A DNA stretch of 64,000 bases from Piscicola geometra (Eukaryota; Annelida; Clitellata; Hirudinida; Piscicolidae): NCBI GenBank assembly GCA_943735955.1, contig OX030955.1, positions 248,001 through 312,000 of the forward strand. Direction: 5' to 3'. Each line of letters starts with the position of its first letter. Position 1 is the first letter of the stretch. Shown here in pieces: positions 27,901 through 43,300 of the stretch. The notes below the pieces were generated by a model. The model saw only the letters and a program-made list of their open reading frames with translations, did no database searches and had not been told where the DNA came from. Made by a program: the position numbers and the translations under genes.

Positions 27901-30900
27901 GACGGTGAACACGGTGAAGACGAACGATGAAGACGATGAAGACGGTGAAGACGGTGAAGACGGTGAAGACGGTGAAGACGGTGAAGACGGTGAAGACGGT
28001 GAAGACGGTGAAGACAGTGAAGACGATGAAGACGATGAAGACGGTGAAGACGGTGAAGACGATGAAGACGATGAAGACGATGAAGACGGTGAAGACGATG
28101 AAGACGATGAAGACGGTGAAGACGGTGAAGACGGTGAAAACGATGAAGACGATGAAGACGGTGAAGACGGTGAAGACGATGAAGACGATGAAGACGATGA
28201 AGACGGTGAAGACGATGAAGACGGTGAAGACGAACGATGAAGACGATGAAGAAGATGAAGACGATGAAGACGGTGAAGACGATGAAGACGGTGAAGACGA
28301 TGAAGACGGTGAAGACGATGAAGACGATGAAGACGATGAAGACGGTGAAGACGGTGAAGACGGTGAAGACGATGAAGACGGTGAAGACGATGAAGACGAT
28401 AAAGACGGTGAAGACGATGAAGACGATGTAGACGATGAAGACGGTGAAGACGGTGAAGACGATGAAGACGGTAAAGACGGTGAAGACGATGAAGACGATG
28501 AAGACGGTGAAGACGGTGAAGACGAACGATGAAGACGATGAAGACGGTGAAGACGGTGAAGACGGTGAAGACAGTGAAGACGATGAAGACGATGAAGACG
28601 GTGAAGACGGTGAAGACGATGAAGACGATGAAGACGATGAAGACGGTGAAGACGATGAAGACGATGAAGACGGTGAAGACGGTGCAGACGGTGAAGACGA
28701 TGAAGACGATGAAGACGGTGAAGACGGTGAAGACGATGAAGACGATGAAGACGATGAAGACGGTGAAGACGATGAAGACGGTGAAGACAAACGATGAAGA
28801 CGATGAAGAAGATGAAGACGATGAAGACGGTGAAGACGATGAAGACGGTGAAGACGATGAAGACGGTGAAGACGATGAAGACGATGAAGACGATGAAGAC
28901 GGTGAAGACGATGAAGACGATGAAGACGGTGAAGACGATGAAGACGATGAAGACGATGAAGACGGTGAAGACGATGAAGACGATGAAGACTGTGAAGACG
29001 ATGAAGAAGATGAAGTCGATGAAGACGATGAAGACGGTAAAGACGGTGAAGACGGTGAAGACGGTGAAGACGGTGAAGACGGTGAAGACGATGAAGACGA
29101 TGAAGACGATGAAGACGATGAAGACGGTGAAGACGATGAAGACGATGAAGACGATGAAGACGGTGAAGACGGTGAAGACGATGAAGACGGTGAAGACTAT
29201 GAAGACGATGAAGACGGTGAAGACGGTGAAGACGAACGATGAAGACGATGAAGACGATGAAGACGGTGAAGACGGTGAAGACGGTGAAGACGGTGAAGAC
29301 AGTGAAGACGATGAAGACGATGAAGACGGTGAAGACGGTGAAGACGGTGAAGACGATGAAGACGATGAAGACGATGAAGACGGTGAAGACGGTGAAGACG
29401 GTGAAGACGATGAAGACGATGAAGACGATGAAGACGGTGAAGACGATGAAGACGGTGAAGACGATGAAGACGGTGAAGACGGTGAAGACGGTGAAGACGA
29501 TGAAGACGGTGAAGACGATGAAGACGGTGAAGACGAACGATGAAGACGATGAAGACGGTGAAGACGGTGAAGAAGATGAAGACGATGAAGACGGTGAAGA
29601 CGGTGAAGACGATGAAGACGATAAAGACGATGAAGACGGTGAAGACGATGAAGACGATGAAGACGGTGAAGACGATGAAGACGATGAAGACGATGAAGAC
29701 GATGAAGACGGTGAAGACGATGAAGAAGATGAAGACGATGAAGACGATGAAGACGGTGAAGACGGTGAAGACGGTGAAGACGGTGAAGACGGTGAAGACG
29801 ATGAAGACGATGAAGACGATGAAGACGGTGAAGACGGTGAAGACGATGAAGACGATGAAGACGGTGAAGACGGTGAAGACGATGAAGACGGTAAAGACGG
29901 TGAAGACGATGAAGACGATGAAGACGGTGAAGACGGTGAAGACGAACGATGAAGACGATGAAGACGGTGAAGACGGTGAAGACGGTGAAGACGGTGAAGA
30001 CGGTGAAGACGGTGAAGACAGTGAAGACGATGAAGACGATGAAGACGGTGAAGACGGTGAAGACGATGAAGACGATGAAGACGATGAAGACGGTGAAGAC
30101 GATGAAGACGATGAAGACGGTGAAGACGGTGAAGACGGTGAAGACGATGAAGACGATGAAGACGGTGAAGACGGTGAAGACGATGAAGACGATGAAGACG
30201 ATGAAGACGGTGAAGACGATGAAGACGGTGATGACGAACGATGAAGACGATGAAGAAGATGAAGACGATGAAGACGGTGAAGACGATGAAGACGGTGGAG
30301 ACGATGAAGACGGTGAAGACGATGAAGACGATGAAGACGATGAAGACGGTGAAGACGGTGAAGACGGTGAAGACGGTGAAGAAGATGAAGACGATGAAGA
30401 CGGTGAAGACGATGAAGAAGATGAAGACGATGAAGACGATGAAGACGGTGAAGACGGTGAAGACGGTGAAGACGGTGAAGACGGTGAAGACGATGAAGAC
30501 GATGAAGACGATGAAGACGGTGAAGACGGTGAAGACGATGAAGACGGTAAAGACGGTGAAGACGATGAAGACGATGAAGACGGTGAAGACGGTGAAGACG
30601 AACGATGAAGACGATGAAGACGGTGAAGACGGTGAAGACGGTGAAGACGGTGAAGACGGTGAAGACGGTGAAGACGGTGAAGACAGTGAAGACGATGAAG
30701 ACGATGAAGACGGTGAAGACGGTGAAGACGATGAAGACGATGAAGACGATGAAGACGGTGAAGACGATGAAGACGATGAAGACGGTGAAGACGGTGAAGA
30801 CGGTGAAGACGATGAAGACGATGAAGACGGTGAAGACGGTGAAGACGATGAAGACGATGAAGACGATGAAGAGGGTGAAGACGATGAAGACGGTGATGAC

Positions 30901-31714
30901 GAACGATGAAGACGATGAAGAAGATGAAGACGATGAAGACGGTGAAGACGATGAAGACGGTGAAGACGATGAAGACGGTGAAGACGATGAAGACGATGAA
31001 GACGATGAAGACGGTGAAGACGGTGAAGACGGTGAAGACGGTGAAGAAGATGAAGACGATGAAGACGGTGAAGACGGTGAAGACGATGAAGACGATAAAG
31101 ACGATGAAGACGGTGAAGACGATGAAGACGATGAAGACGGTGAAGACGATGAAGACGATGAAGACGATGAAGACGATGAAGACGGTGAAGACGATGAAGA
31201 AGATGAAGACGATGAAGACGATGAAGACGGTGAAGACGGTGAAGACGGTGAAGACGGTGAAGACGGTGAAGACGATGAAGACGATGAAGACGATGAAGAC
31301 GGTGAAGACGGTGAAGACGATGAAGACGATGAAGACGGTGAAGACGGTGAAGACGATGAAGACGGTAAAGACGGTGAAGACGATGAAGACGATGAAGACG
31401 GTGAAGACGGTGAAGACGAACGATGAAGACGATGAAGACGGTGAAGACGGTGAAGACGGTGAAGACGGTGAAGACGGTGAAGACGGTGAAGACAGTGAAG
31501 ACGATGAAGACGATGAAGACGGTGAAGACGGTGAAGACGATGAAGACGATGAAGACGATGAAGACGGTGAAGACGATGAAGACGATGAAGACGGTGAAGA
31601 CGGTGAAGACGGTGAAGACGATGAAGACGATGAAGACGGTGAAGACGGTGAAGACGATGAAGACGATGAAGACGATGAAGACGGTGAAGACGATGAAGAC
31701 GGTGATGACGAACG

Positions 31715-34160
31715 ATGAAGACGATGAAGAAGATGAAGACGATGAAGACGGTGAAGACGATGAAGACGGTGAAGACGATGAAGACGGTGAAGACGATGAA
31801 GACGATGAAGACGATGAAGACGGTGAAGACGGTGAAGACGGTGAAGACGGTGAAGACGGTGAAGACGATGAAGACGATGAAGACGGTGAAGACGATGAAG
31901 ACGATGTAGACGATGAAGACGGTGAAGACGGTGAAGACGATGAAGACGGTAAAGACGGTGAAGACGATGAAGACGATGAAGACGGTGAAGACGGTGAAGA
32001 CGAACGATGAAGACGATGAAGAAGATGAAGACGATGAAGACGGTGAAGACGATGAAGACGGTGAAGACGATGAAGACGGTGAAGACGATGAAGACGATAA
32101 AGACGATGAAGACGGTGAAGACGATGAAGACGATGAAGACGGTGAAGACGATGAAGACGATGAAGACGATGAAGACGATGAAGACGGTGAAGACGATGAA
32201 GAAGATGAAGACGATGAAGACGATGAAGACGGTGAAGACGGTGAAGACGGTGAAGACGGTGAAGACGGTGAAGACGGTGAAGACGATGAAGACGATGAAG
32301 ACGGTGTAGACGATGAAGACGATGTAGACGATGAAGACGGTGAAGACGGTGAAGACGATGAAGACGGTAAAGACGGTGGAGACGATGAAGACGATGAAGA
32401 CGGTGTAGACGATGAAGACGATGTAGACGATGAAGACGGTGAAGACGGTGAAGACGATGAAGACGGTAAAGACGGTGAAGACGATGAAGACGATGAAGAC
32501 GGTGAAGACGGTGAAGACGAACGATGAAGACGATGAAGACTGTGAAGACGGTGAAGACGGTGAAGAAGATGAAGACGATGAAGACGGTGAAGACGGTGAA
32601 GACGATGAAGACGATAAAGACGATGAAGACGGTGAAGACGGTGAAGACGAACGATGAAGACGATGAAGACGGTGAAGACGGTGAAGAAGATGAAGACGAT
32701 GAAGACGGTGAAGACGGTGAAGACGATGAAGACGATAAAGACGATGAAGACGGTGAAGACGATGAAGACGATGAAGACGGTGAAGACGATGAAGACGAAC
32801 GATGAAGACGATGAAGACGGTGAAGACGGTGAAGACGGTGAAGACGGTGAAGACGGTGAAGACGGTGAAGACAGTGAAGACGATGAAGACGATGAAGACG
32901 GTGAAGACGGTGAAGACGATGAAGACGATGAAGACGATGAAGACGGTGAAGACGATGAAGACGATGAAGACGGTGAAGACGGTGAAGACGGTGAAGACGA
33001 TGAAGACGATGAAGACGGTGAAGACGGTGAAGACGATGAAGACGATGAAGACGATGAAGACGGTGAAGACGATGAAGACGGTGATGACGAACGATGAAGA
33101 CGATGAAGAAGATGAAGACGATGAAGACGGTGAAGACGATGAAGACGGTGAAGACGATGAAGACGGTGAAGACGATGAAGACGATGAAGACGATGAAGAC
33201 GGTGAAGACGGTGAAGACGGTGAAGACGGTGAAGACGGTGAAGACGATGAAGACGATGAAGACGGTGAAGACGATGAAGACGATGTAGACGATGAAGACG
33301 GTGAAGACGGTGAAGACGATGAAGACGGTAAAGACGGTGAAGACGATGAAGACGATGAAGACGGTGAAGACGGTGAAGACGAACGATGAAGACGATGAAG
33401 AAGATGAAGACGATGAAGACGGTGAAGACGATGAAGACGGTGAAGACGATGAAGACGGTGAAGACGATGAAGACGATAAAGACGATGAAGACGGTGAAGA
33501 CGATGAAGACGATGAAGACGGTGAAGACGATGAAGACGATGAAGACGATGAAGACGATGAAGACGGTGAAGACGATGAAGAAGATGAAGACGATGAAGAC
33601 GATGAAGACGGTGAAGACGGTGAAGACGGTGAAGACGGTGAAGACGGTGAAGACGGTGAAGACGATGAAGACGATGAAGACGGTGTAGACGATGAAGACG
33701 ATGTAGACGATGAAGACGGTGAAGACGGTGAAGACGATGAAGACGGTAAAGACGGTGGAGACGATGAAGACGATGAAGACGGTGTAGACGATGAAGACGA
33801 TGTAGACGATGAAGACGGTGAAGACGGTGAAGACGATGAAGACGGTAAAGACGGTGAAGACGATGAAGACGATGAAGACGGTGAAGACGGTGAAGACGAA
33901 CGATGAAGACGATGAAGACGGTGAAGACGGTGAAGACGGTGAAGAAGATGAAGACGATGAAGACGGTGAAGACGGTGAAGACGATGAAGACGATAAAGAC
34001 GATGAAGACGGTGAAGACGGTGAAGACGAACGATGAAGACGATGAAGACGGTGAAGACGGTGAAGACGGAGAAGAAGATGAAGACGATGAAGACGGTGAA
34101 GACGGTGAAGACGATGAAGACGATAAAGACGATGAAGACGGTGAAGACGATGAAGACGAT
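31715..34160 (+). repeat. 1379-bp tandem duplication
   Basis: 31715-33093 and 33094 to about 34160 correspond at 1379 bp. The shared mark GGTAAAGACGGTGGAGACG occurs at about 32365 and 33744. Five phase-shifting boxes fit one period (151 nine-mers plus 20 bp). The second copy gains one extra 9-mer near 34060 and then diverges. Confidence 0.82.
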
Positions 34161-34733
34161 GAAGACGGTGAAGACGATGAAGACGATGAAGACGATGAAG
34201 ACGATGAAGACGGTGAAGACGATGAAGAAGATGAAGACGATGAAGACGATGAAGACGGTGAAGACGGTGAAGACGGTGAAGACGGTGAAGACGGTGAAGA
34301 CGGTGAAGACGATGAAGACGATGAAGACGGTGAAGACGGTGAAGACGATGAAGACGATGAAGACGGTGAAGACGGTGAAGACGATGAAGACGGTAAAGAC
34401 GGTGAAGACGATGAAGACGATGAAGACGGTGAAAACGGTGAAGACGAACGATGAAGACGATGAAGACGGTGAAGACGGTGAAGACGGTGAAGACGGTGAA
34501 GACGGTGAAGACAGTGAAGACGATGAAGACGATGAAGACGGTGAAGACGGTGAAGACGATGAAGACGATGAAGACGATGAAGACGGTGAAGACGATGAAG
34601 ACGATGAAGACGGTGAAGACGGTGAAGACGGTGAAGACGATGAAGACGATGAAGACGGTGAAGACGGTGAAGACGATGAAGACGATGAAGACGATGAAGA
34701 CGGTGAAGACGATGAAGACGGTGATGACGAACG

Positions 34734-37700
34734 ATGAAGACGATGAAGAAGATGAAGACGATGAAGACGGTGAAGACGATGAAGACGGTGAAGACGATGA
34801 AGACGGTGAAGACGATGAAGACGATGAAGACGATGAAGACGGTGAAGACGGTGAAGAAGGTGAAGACGGTGAAGACGGTGAAGACGATGAAGACGATGAA
34901 GACGGTGAAGACGATGAAGACGATGTAGACGATGAAGACGGTGAAGACGGTGAAGACGATGAAGACGGTAAAGACGGTGAAGACGATGAAGACGATGAAG
35001 ACGGTGAAGACGGTGAAGACGAACGATGAAGACGATGAAGAAGATGAAGACGATGAAGACGGTGAAGACGATGAAGACGGTGAAGACGATGAAGACGGTG
35101 AAGACGATGAAGACGATAAAGACGATGAAGACGGTGAAGACGATGAAGTCGATGAAGACGGTGAAGACGATGAAGACGATGAAGACGATGAAGACGATGA
35201 AGACGGTGAAGTCGATGAAGAAGATGAAGACGATGAAGACGATGAAGACAGTGAAGACGGTGAAGACGGTGAAGACGGTGAAGACGGTGAAGACGATGAA
35301 GACGATGAAGACGGTGTAGACGATGAAGACGATGTAGACGATGAAGACGGTGAAGACGGTGAAGACGATGAAGACGGTAAAGACGGTGAAGACGTTTAAG
35401 ACGATGAAGACGGTGAAGACGGTGAAGACGAACGATGAAGACGATGAAGACGGTGAAGACGGTGAAGACGGTGAAGACGGTGAAGACGGTGAAGACGGTG
35501 AAGACAGTGAAGACGATGAAGACGATGAAGACGGTGAAGACGGTGAAGACGATGAAGACGATGAAGACGATGAAGACGGTGAAGACGATGAAGACGATGA
35601 AGACGGTGAAGACGGTGAAGACGGTGAAGACGGTGAAGACGGTGAAGACGATGAAGACGATGAAGACGGTGAAGACGATGAAGACGATGTAGACGATGAA
35701 GACGGTGAAGACGGTGAAGACGATGAAGACGGTAAAGACGGTGAAGACGATGAAGACGATGAAGACGGTGAAGACGGTGAAGACGAACGATGAAGACGAT
35801 GAAGAAGATGAAGACGATGAAGACGGTGAAGACGATGAAGACGGTGAAGACGATGAAGACGGTGAAGACGATGAAGACGATAAAGACGATGAAGACGGTG
35901 AAGACGATGAAGACGATGAAGACGGTGAAGACGATGAAGACGATGAAGACGATGAAGACGATGAAGACGGTGAAGACGATGAAGAAGATGAAGACGATGA
36001 AGACGACGAAGACGGTGAAGACGGTGAAGACGGTGAAGACGGTGAAGACGGTGAAGACGGTGAAGACGATGAAGACGATGAAGACGGTGTAGACGATGAA
36101 GACGATGTAGACGATGAAGACGATGAAGACGGTGAAGACGATGAAGAAGATGAAGACGATGAAGACGATGAAGACGATAAAGACGATGAAGACGGTGAAG
36201 ACGGTGAAGACGATGAAGACGATGAAGACGATAAAGACGATGAAGACGGTGAAGACGATGAAGACGATGAAGACGGTGAAGACGATGAAGACGATGAAGA
36301 CGATGAAGACGATGAAGACGGTGAAGACGATGAAGAAGATGAAGACGATGAAGACGACGAAGACGGTGAAGACGGTGAAGACGGTGAAGACGGTGAAGAC
36401 GGTGAAGACGGTGAAGACGATGAAGACGATGAAGACGGTGTAGACGATGAAGACGATGTAGACGATGAAGACGGTGAAGACGGTGAAGACGATGAAGACG
36501 GTAAAGACGGTGGAGACGATGAAGACGATGAAGACGGTGTAGACGATGAAGACGATGTAGACGATGAAGACGGTGAAGACGGTGAAGACGATGAAGACGG
36601 TAAAGACGGTGAAGACGATGAAGACGATGAAGACGGTGAAGACGGTGAAGACGAACGATGAAGACGATGAAGACGGTGAAGACGGTGAAGACGGTGAAGA
36701 AGATGAAGACGATGAAGACGGTGAAGACGGTGAAGACGATGAAGACGATAAAGACGATGAAGACGGTGAAGACGGTGAAGACGAACGATGAAGACGATGA
36801 AGACGGTGAAGACGGTGAAGAAGATGAAGACGATGAAGACGGTGAAGACGGTGAAGACGATGAAGACGATAAAGACGATGAAGACGGTGAAGACGATGAA
36901 GACGATGAAGACGGTGAAGACGATGAAGACGATGAAGACGATGAAGACGATGAAGACGGTGAAGACGATGAAGAAGATGAAGACGATGAAGACGATGAAG
37001 ACGGTGAAGACGGTGAAGACGGTGAAGACGGTGAAGACGGTGAAGACGGTGAAGACGATGAAGACGATGAAGACGGTGAAGACGGTGAAGACGATGAAGA
37101 CGATGAAGACGGTGAAGACGGTGAAGACGATGAAGACGATGAAGACGGTGTAGACGATGAAGACGATGTAGACGATGAAGACGGTGAAGACGGTGAAGAC
37201 GATGAAGACGGTAAAGACGGTGAAGACGATGAAGACGATGAAGACGATGAAGACGGTGAAGACGGTGAAGACGATGAAGACGATGAAGACGATGAAGACG
37301 GTGAAGACGATGAAGACGGTGATGACGAACGATGAAGACGATGAAGAAGATGAAGACGATGAAGACGGTGAAGACGATGAAGACGGTGAAGACGATGAAG
37401 ACGGTGAAGACGATGAAGACGATGAAGACGATGAAGACGGTGAAGACGGTGAAGACGGTGAAGACGGTGAAGACGGTGAAGACGATGAAGACGATGAAGA
37501 CGGTGAAGACGATGAAGACGATGTAGACGATGAAGACGGTGAAGACGGTGAAGACGATGAAGACGGTAAAGACGGTGAAGACGATGAAGACGATGAAGAC
37601 GGTGAAGACGGTGAAGACGAACGATGAAGACGATGAAGAAGATGAAGACGATGAAGACGGTGAAGACGATGAAGACGGTGAAGACGATGAAGACGGTGAA

Positions 37701-37917
37701 GACGATGAAGACGATAAAGACGATGAAGACGGTGAAGACGATGAAGTCGATGAAGACGGTGAAGACGATGAAGACGATGAAGACGATGAAGACGATGAAG
37801 ACGGTGAAGTCGATGAAGAAGATGAAGACGATGAAGACGATGAAGACAGTGAAGACGGTGAAGACGGTGAAGACGGTGAAGACGGTGAAGACGATGAAGA
37901 CGATGAAGACGGTGTAG
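34734..37917 (+). repeat. Higher-order duplication, offset 2598 bp
   Basis: Blocks at 34734-35319 recur at 37332-37917 at a constant 2598 bp. They share the otherwise rare GAAGTCGATGAAG variants (near 35146/35206 and 37744/37804). The copy near 35394 has a GACGTTTAAG change and loses one box relative to the other. Confidence 0.78.
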
Positions 37918-38032
37918 ACGATGAAGACGATGTAGACGATGAAGACGGTGAAGACGGTGAAGACGATGAAGACGGTAAAGACGGTGAAGACGATGAAGAC
38001 GATGAAGACGGTGAAGACGGTGAAGACGAACG

Positions 38033-39150
38033 ATGAAGACGATGAAGACGGTGAAGACGGTGAAGACGGTGAAGACGGTGAAGACGGTGAAGACGGTGAA
38101 GACGGTGAAGACAGTGAAGACGATGAAGACGATGAAGACGGTGAAGACGGTGAAGACGATGAAGACGATGAAGACGATGAAGACGGTGAAGACGATGAAG
38201 ACGATGAAGACGGTGAAGACGGTGAAGACGGTGAAGACGGTGAAGACGATGAAGACGATGAAGACGGTGAAGACGGTGAAGACGAACGATGAAGACGATG
38301 AAGACGATGAAGACGGTGAAGACGGTGAAGACGGTGAAGACGGTGAAGACAGTGAAGACGATGAAGACGATGAAGACGGTGAAGACGGTGAAGACGAACG
38401 ATGAAGACGATGAAGACGGTGAAGACGGTGAAGACGGTGAAGACGGTGAAAACGATGAAGACGATGAAGACGGTGAAGACGGTGAAGACGGTGAAGACGA
38501 TGAAGACGATGAAGACGATGAAGACGGTGAAGACGATGAAGACGGTGAAGACGATGAAGACGGTGAAGACGGTGAAGACGGTGAAGACGAACGATGAAGA
38601 CGATGAAGACGGTGAAGACGGTGAAGACGGTGAAGACGGTGAAGACGGTGAAGACGGTGAAGACAGTGAAGACGATGAAGACGATGAAGACGGTGAAGAC
38701 GGTGAAGACGATGAAGACGATGAAGACGATGAAGACGGTGAAGACGATGAAGACGATGAAGACGGTGAAGACGGTGAAGACGGTGAAGACGGTGAAGACG
38801 ATGAAGACGATGAAGACGGTGAAGACGGTGAAGACGAACGATGAAGACGATGAAGACGATGAAGACGGTGAAGACGGTGAAGACGGTGAAGACGGTGAAG
38901 ACAGTGAAGACGATGAAGACGATGAAGACGGTGAAGACGGTGAAGACGAACGATGAAGACGATGAAGACGGTGAAGACGGTGAAGACGGTGAAGACGGTG
39001 AAAACGATGAAGACGATGAAGACGGTGAAGACGGTGAAGACGGTGAAGACGATGAAGACGATGAAGACGATGAAGACGGTGAAGACGATGAAGACGGTGA
39101 AGACGATGAAGACGGTGAAGACGGTGAAGACGGTGAAGACGGTGAAGACG
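38033..39150 (+). repeat. 552-bp tandem duplication with one-monomer slippage
   Basis: Boxes at 38289 and 38401 recur at 38841 and 38953 (552 bp), while the preceding boxes at 38033 and 38594 are 561 bp apart. The 9-bp difference is one monomer gained or lost, so slippage is visible inside an otherwise intact kilobase-scale duplication. Confidence 0.78.
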
Positions 39151-40304
39151 ATGAAGACGGTGAAGACGATGAAGACGGTGAAGACGAACGATGAAGACGA
39201 TGAAGACGGTGAAGACGGTGAAGAAGATGAAGACGATGAAGACGGTGAAGACGGTGAAGACGATGAAGACGATAAAGACGATGAAGACGGTGAAGACGAT
39301 GAAGACGATGAAGACGGTGAAGACGATGAAGACGATGAAGACGATGAAGACGATGAAGACGGTGAAGACGATGAAGAAGATGAAGACGATGAAGACGATG
39401 AAGACGGTGAAGACGGTGAAGACGGTGAAGACGGTGAAGACGGTGAAGACGGTGAAGACGATGAAGACGATGAAGACGATGAAGACGGTGAAGACGGTGA
39501 AGACGATGAAGACGATGAAGACGGTGAAGACGGTGAAGACGATGAAGACGGTAAAGACGGTGAAGACGATGAAGACGATGAAGACGGTGAAGACGGTGAA
39601 GACGAACGATGAAGACGATGAAGACGGTGAAGACGGTGAAGACGGTGAAGACGGTGAAGACGGTGAAGACAGTGAAGACGGTGAAGACGGTGAAGACGAT
39701 GAAGACGATGAAGACGATGAAGACGGTGAAGACGATGAAGACGATGAAGACGGTGAAGACGGTGAAGACGGTGAAGACGGTGAAGACGATGAAGACGATG
39801 AAGACGATGAAGACGGTGAAGACGGTGAAGACGGTGAAGACGGTGAAGACGGTGAAGACGATGAAGACGATGAAGACGATGAAGACGGTGAAGACGGTGA
39901 AGACGATGAAGACGATGAAGACGGTGAAGACGGTGAAGACGGTGAAGACGAACGATGAAGACGATGAAGACGGTGAAGACGGTGAAGACGGTGAAGACGG
40001 TGAAGACGGTGAAGACGGTGAAGACAGTGAAGACGATGAAGACGATGAAGACGGTGAAGTCGGTGAAGACGATGAAGACGATGAAGACGATGAAGACGGT
40101 GAAGACGATGAAGACGATGAAGACGGTGAAGACGGTGAAGACGGTGAAGACGGTGAAGACGATGAAGACGATGAAGACGGTGAAGACGAACGATGAAGAC
40201 GATGAAGACGATGAAGACGGTGAAGACGGTGAAGACGGTGAAGACGGTGAAGACAGTGAAGACGATGAAGACGATGAAGACGGTGAAGACGGTGAAGACG
40301 AACG

Positions 40305-43300
40305 ATGAAGACGATGAAGACGGTGAAGACGGTGAAGACGGTGAAGACGGTGAAAACGATGAAGACGATGAAGACGGTGAAGACGGTGAAGACGGTGAAG
40401 ACGATGAAGACGATGAAGACGATGAAGACGGTGAAGACGATGAAGACGGTGAAGACGATGAAGACGGTGAAGACGGTGAAGACGGTGAAGACGATGAAGA
40501 CGGTGAAGACGATGAAGACGGTGAAGACGAACGATGAAGACGATGAAGACGGTGAAGACGGTGAAGAAGATGAAGACGATGAAGACGGTGAAGACGGTGA
40601 AGACGATGAAGACGATAAAGACGATGAAGACGGTGAAGACGATGAAGACGATGAAGACGGTGAAGACGATGAAGACGATGAAGACGATGAAGACGATGAA
40701 GACGGTGAAGACGATGAAGAAGATGAAGACGATGAAGACGATGAAGACGGTGAAGACGGTGAAGACGGTGAAGACGGTGAAGACGGTGAAGACGATGAAG
40801 ACGATGAAGACGATGAAGACGGTGAAGACGGTGAAGACGATGAAGACGATGAAGACGGTGAAGACGGTGAAGACGATGAAGACGGTAAAGACGGTGAAGA
40901 CGATGAAGACGATGAAGACGGTGAAGACGGTGAAGACGAACGATGAAGACGATGAAGACGGTGAAGACGGTGAAGACGGTGAAGACGGTGAAGACAGTGA
41001 AGACGGTGAAGACGGTGAAGACGATGAAGACGATGAAGACGATGAAGACGGTGAAGACGATGAAGACGATGAAGACGGTGAAGACGGTGAAGACGGTGAA
41101 GACGGTGAAGACGATGAAGACGATGAAGACGGTGAAGACGGTGAAGACGAACGATGAAGACGATGAAGACGATGAAGACGGTGAAGACGGTGAAGACGGT
41201 GAAGACGGTGAAGACAGTGAAGACGATGAAGACGATGAAGACGGTGAAGACGGTGAAGACGAACGATGAAGACGATGAAGACGGTGAAGACGGTGAAGAC
41301 GGTGAAGACGGTGAAAACGATGAAGACGATGAAGACGGTGAAGACGGTGAAGACGATGAAGACGATGAAGACGATGAAGACGGTGAAGACGATGAAGACG
41401 GTGAAGACGATGAAGACGGTGAAGACGGTGAAGACGGTGAAGACGAACGATGAAGACGATGAAGATGGTGAAGACGGTGAAGACGGTGAAGACGGTGAAG
41501 ACGGTGAAGACGGTGAAGACAGTGAAGACGATGAAGACGATGAAGACGGTGAAGACGGTGAAGACGATGAAGACGATGAAGACGATGAAGACGGTGAAGA
41601 CGATGAAGACGATGAAGACGGTGAAGACGGTGAAGACGGTGAAGACGGTGAAGACGATGAAGACGATGAAGACGGTGAAGACGGTGAAGACGAACGATGA
41701 AGACGATGAAGACGATGAAGACGGTGAAGACGGTGAAGACGGTGAAGACGGTGAAGACGGTGAAGACAGTGAAGACGATGAAGACGATGAAGACGGTGAA
41801 GACGGTGAAGACGAACGATGAAGACGATAAAGACGGTGAAGACGGTGAAGACGGTGAAGACGGTGAAAACGATGAAGACGATGAAGACGGTGAAGACGGT
41901 GAAGACGGTGAAGACGATGAAGACGATGAAGAGGATGAAGACGGTGAAGACGATGAAGACGGTGAAGACGATGAAGACGATGAAGACGATGAAGACGATG
42001 AAGACGGTGAAGACGATGAAGACGATGAAGACGGTGAAGACGGTGAAGACGATGAAGACGGTGAAGACGATGAAGACGGTGAAGACGATGAAGACGGTGA
42101 AGACGGTGAAGACGAACGATGAAGACGATGAAGACGATGAAGACGGTGAAGACGGTGAAGACAGTGAAGACGATGAAGACGATGAAGACGGTGAAGACGG
42201 TGAAGACGAACGATGAAGACGATAAAGACGGTGAAGACGGTGAAGACGGTGAAGACGGTGAAAACGATGAAGACGATGAAGACGGTGAAGACGGTGAAGA
42301 CGGTGAAGACGATGAAGACGATGAAGACGATGAAGACGGTGAAGACGATGAAGACGGTGAAGACGATGAAGACGGTGAAGACGGTGAAGACGGTGAAGAC
42401 GATGAAGACGGTGAAGACGATGAAGACGGTGAAGACGAACGATGAAGACGATGAAGACGATGAAGACGATGAAGACGGTGAAGACGGTGAAGACGATGAA
42501 GACGATGAAGACGGTGAAGACGGTGAAGACGATGAAGACGGTAAAGACGGTGAAGACGATGAAGACGATGAAGACGGTGAAGACGGTGAAGACGAACGAT
42601 GAAGACGATGAAGACGGTGAAGACGGTGAAGACGGTGAAGACGGTGAAGACGGTGAAGACAGTGAAGACGGTGAAGACGGTGAAGACGATGAAGACGATG
42701 AAGACGATGAAGACGGTGAAGACGATGAAGACGATGAAGACGGTGAAGACGGTGAAGACGGTGAAGACGGTGAAGACGATGAAGACGATGAAGACGGTGA
42801 AGACGGTGAAGACGAACGATGAAGACGATGAAGACGATGAAGACGGTGAAGACGGTGAAGACGGTGAAGACGGTGAAGACAGTGAAGACGATGAAGACGA
42901 TGAAGACGGTGAAGACGGTGAAGACGAACGATGAAGACGATGAAGACGGTGAAGACGGTGAAGACGGTGAAGACGGTGAAGACGGTGAAAACGATGAAGA
43001 CGATGAAGACGGTGAAGACGGTGAAGACGATGAAGACGATGAAGACGATGAAGACGGTGAAGACGATGAAGACGGTGAAGACGATGAAGACGGTGAAGAC
43101 GGTGAAGACGGTGAAGACGAACGATGAAGACGATGAAGATGGTGAAGACGGTGAAGACGGTGAAGACGGTGAAGACGGTGAAGACGGTGAAGACAGTGAA
43201 GACGATGAAGACGATGAAGACGGTGAAGACGGTGAAGACGATGAAGACGATGAAGACGATGAAGACGGTGAAGACGATGAAGACGATGAAGACGGTGAAG

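Noticed and set aside
13636..27912. Minus-strand open frame of 4,758 codons (and similar frames at 35396-48820, 16301-27001, 9858-14699)
   Set aside because: The repeat unit has no minus-strand stop codon, and the text changes between three unrelated tripeptide repeats at each phase box. No start context, codon bias or domain supports a gene.
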